Positions 63,178 through 64,000 of a DNA stretch of 64,000 nt are shown one piece after another. The stretch lies in the NCBI GenBank assembly GCA_026129685.1, contig JAHCHO010000012.1:47329-111328 (forward strand), given 5' to 3'. The notes under the pieces are model-generated. The model did no database searches, was not told the DNA's origin, and was given only the letters and a program-made list of their open reading frames with translations. Position numbers and translations under genes: made by a program. Every line of letters starts with the position of its first letter. The first letter of the stretch is position 1. Origin of the DNA: Fimbriimonadaceae bacterium (GTDB taxonomy: Bacteria > Armatimonadota > Fimbriimonadia > Fimbriimonadales > Fimbriimonadaceae).

Positions 63178-64000
63178 ATGGTGGAAGCGAGCGTCTCATT
63201 GACGACCGCCACACGTGCATATATGGACGACTTAATGAAGGACGAAGTAGATCGGCTTTTCGGGGTTGCGGAGGAGCGGCTTTTCCGCCCGTACGTGCCA
63301 ATTCTTGCGGCAGGAGAGGTGTTGCGCACTCAGCCGTTGCCCGAGGTGCTTTGGCACGTGACCTCTGCCGAGGCCTGCCGGAAAATCCTTGAGTCACGGC
63401 AGATGCTGCTGTCCGACCTGTCCACCATGAACGATCCGCTTGAGATTAAGCTCGGCGCCAAGAAGCTCTTGGCAAGACTGCGAAGTCAGATGGCGCTCGA
63501 CTGCCCCGACTTCAAGCCGTTCTTGAGCGTCCTAAACGACGTCGTCAGGTCCGTTTCGCGTGGATGCCAGGGGCTATACTGCCATTCTCTGACCAGCGAG
63601 ATCGAAAACTGCCGTCTTTGGCGCCAGTACGGAGACGATGGCAAGGGATGCGCCATTGGTTTTCGAGGAAACGATCTCTTTCAGCGGTGGGACACGCGAC
63701 TGGTGAGAGTCCTGTACTCGAAGGAAGACCATGACACGTTGCTTCGGCATTTCGTCGAGGAATATCTGGGACTAGTCACTGTCTACAGGGAGTGGTCGGA
63801 CCAGAGAGAGCAATGGTCGCATCGGATGGGGTCCTTTATGTCCCGGGCACTGAGCAGCCTCAAGCGGACCTCGTTCGCTTGGGAGCAGGAATGGCGGTTG
63901 GTGCTTGAGCCGGTCGCCAGCAGTGGAGTTCCGCAGGGTCAGAGGCCGTGCTATCCGGTGCCTCTGGAGGATTTCGGGGGTGTAAGCGAGCTCAAGGTTG
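63178..64000 (+). CDS. DUF2971 family protein, copy B, C-terminus outside window
   Basis: An open frame of at least 274 residues runs off the right edge. The signature VLWHVTSAEACRKILESRQ, then LSDLSTMNDPLEIKLGAK, matches copy A position by position. RLWRQYGDDGKGCAIGF and WEQEWRLVLE do as well. ATG 63178 has an AGGTGGAG site 5'; ATG 63223 is the alternative. It lies opposite copy A, across the secreted repeat protein and the structured stretch. Biochemical role unknown. Confidence 0.8.
   Translation, partial: MVEASVSLTTATRAYMDDLMKDEVDRLFGVAEERLFRPYVPILAAGEVLRTQPLPEVLWHVTSAEACRKILESRQMLLSDLSTMNDPLEIKLGAKKLLARLRSQMALDCPDFKPFLSVLNDVVRSVSRGCQGLYCHSLTSEIENCRLWRQYGDDGKGCAIGFRGNDLFQRWDTRLVRVLYSKEDHDTLLRHFVEEYLGLVTVYREWSDQREQWSHRMGSFMSRALSSLKRTSFAWEQEWRLVLEPVASSGVPQGQRPCYPVPLEDFGGVSELKV

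Overview
The window reads as a piece of chromosome from a high-G+C, flagellated, diderm bacterium. The mix is flagellin, LptF/G- and LptD-type lipopolysaccharide export proteins, an rpoBC operon, and four large secreted proteins that share a dockerin-like C-terminal module (motifs such as VNIADFLLLR). This resembles what I recall of Armatimonadota, especially Fimbriimonadia. That assignment is an inference; no rRNA gene is present to test it.

Left part, 1-41.7 kb: host chromosome. rpoC (running off the left edge) and rpoB run leftward from a clear sigma70-type promoter. A flagellin gene stands divergently beside rpoB. Next come a NIF3-family and a class III aminotransferase gene (leftward, overlapping), then the secreted-protein cluster: subtilase, repeat protein with a lipoate-ligase-like gene on its end, and matrixin-like protease. 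folP with a HEAT-repeat protein follows, then a three-gene polysaccharide export/polymerisation set, then glnE-plsY-zinc ribbon protein-lptF/G-lptD. The stretch continues with RidA, a conserved protein, tRNA-Ser, a lipoprotein, and a leftward prmC-def-fmt-propeller protein cluster. It ends with a GYF-domain membrane protein and a diverged M1-type peptidase. Four genes here (folP, ridA, the lipoprotein and the M1-like gene) have a -10-like hexamer exactly six bases before the start codon, which suggests leaderless transcription.

Middle part, 41.8-57.9 kb: an integrated defence island. tRNA-Thr is followed by a tyrosine recombinase. Facing it is a single leftward run of about a dozen genes with tiny gaps or overlaps: type I restriction hsdR and hsdS, two unrecognised genes (one with a PD-(D/E)XK-like motif), a frameshifted gene, a very small ORF, an XRE-ImmA/IrrE plus PIN (DUF4411) pair, hsdM, an internally duplicated 656-residue protein of unknown family, a DGQHR (DndB-like) protein, a DUF5131 (phage Gp37/Gp68) protein, and a small excisionase-type HTH protein. 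hsdM is thus separated from hsdR-hsdS by about 4.5 kb of other genes. A shared hairpin terminator closes both the recombinase gene and this operon.

Right part, 57.9-64 kb: two related DUF2971 genes point away from each other. They flank a large secreted repeat protein with the same dockerin-like module, and about 1.4 kb without convincing coding sequence. That stretch holds several strong nested inverted repeats, the best being 18 base pairs with one bulge. It is a candidate for a large structured RNA. The right end of the integrated element was not found.
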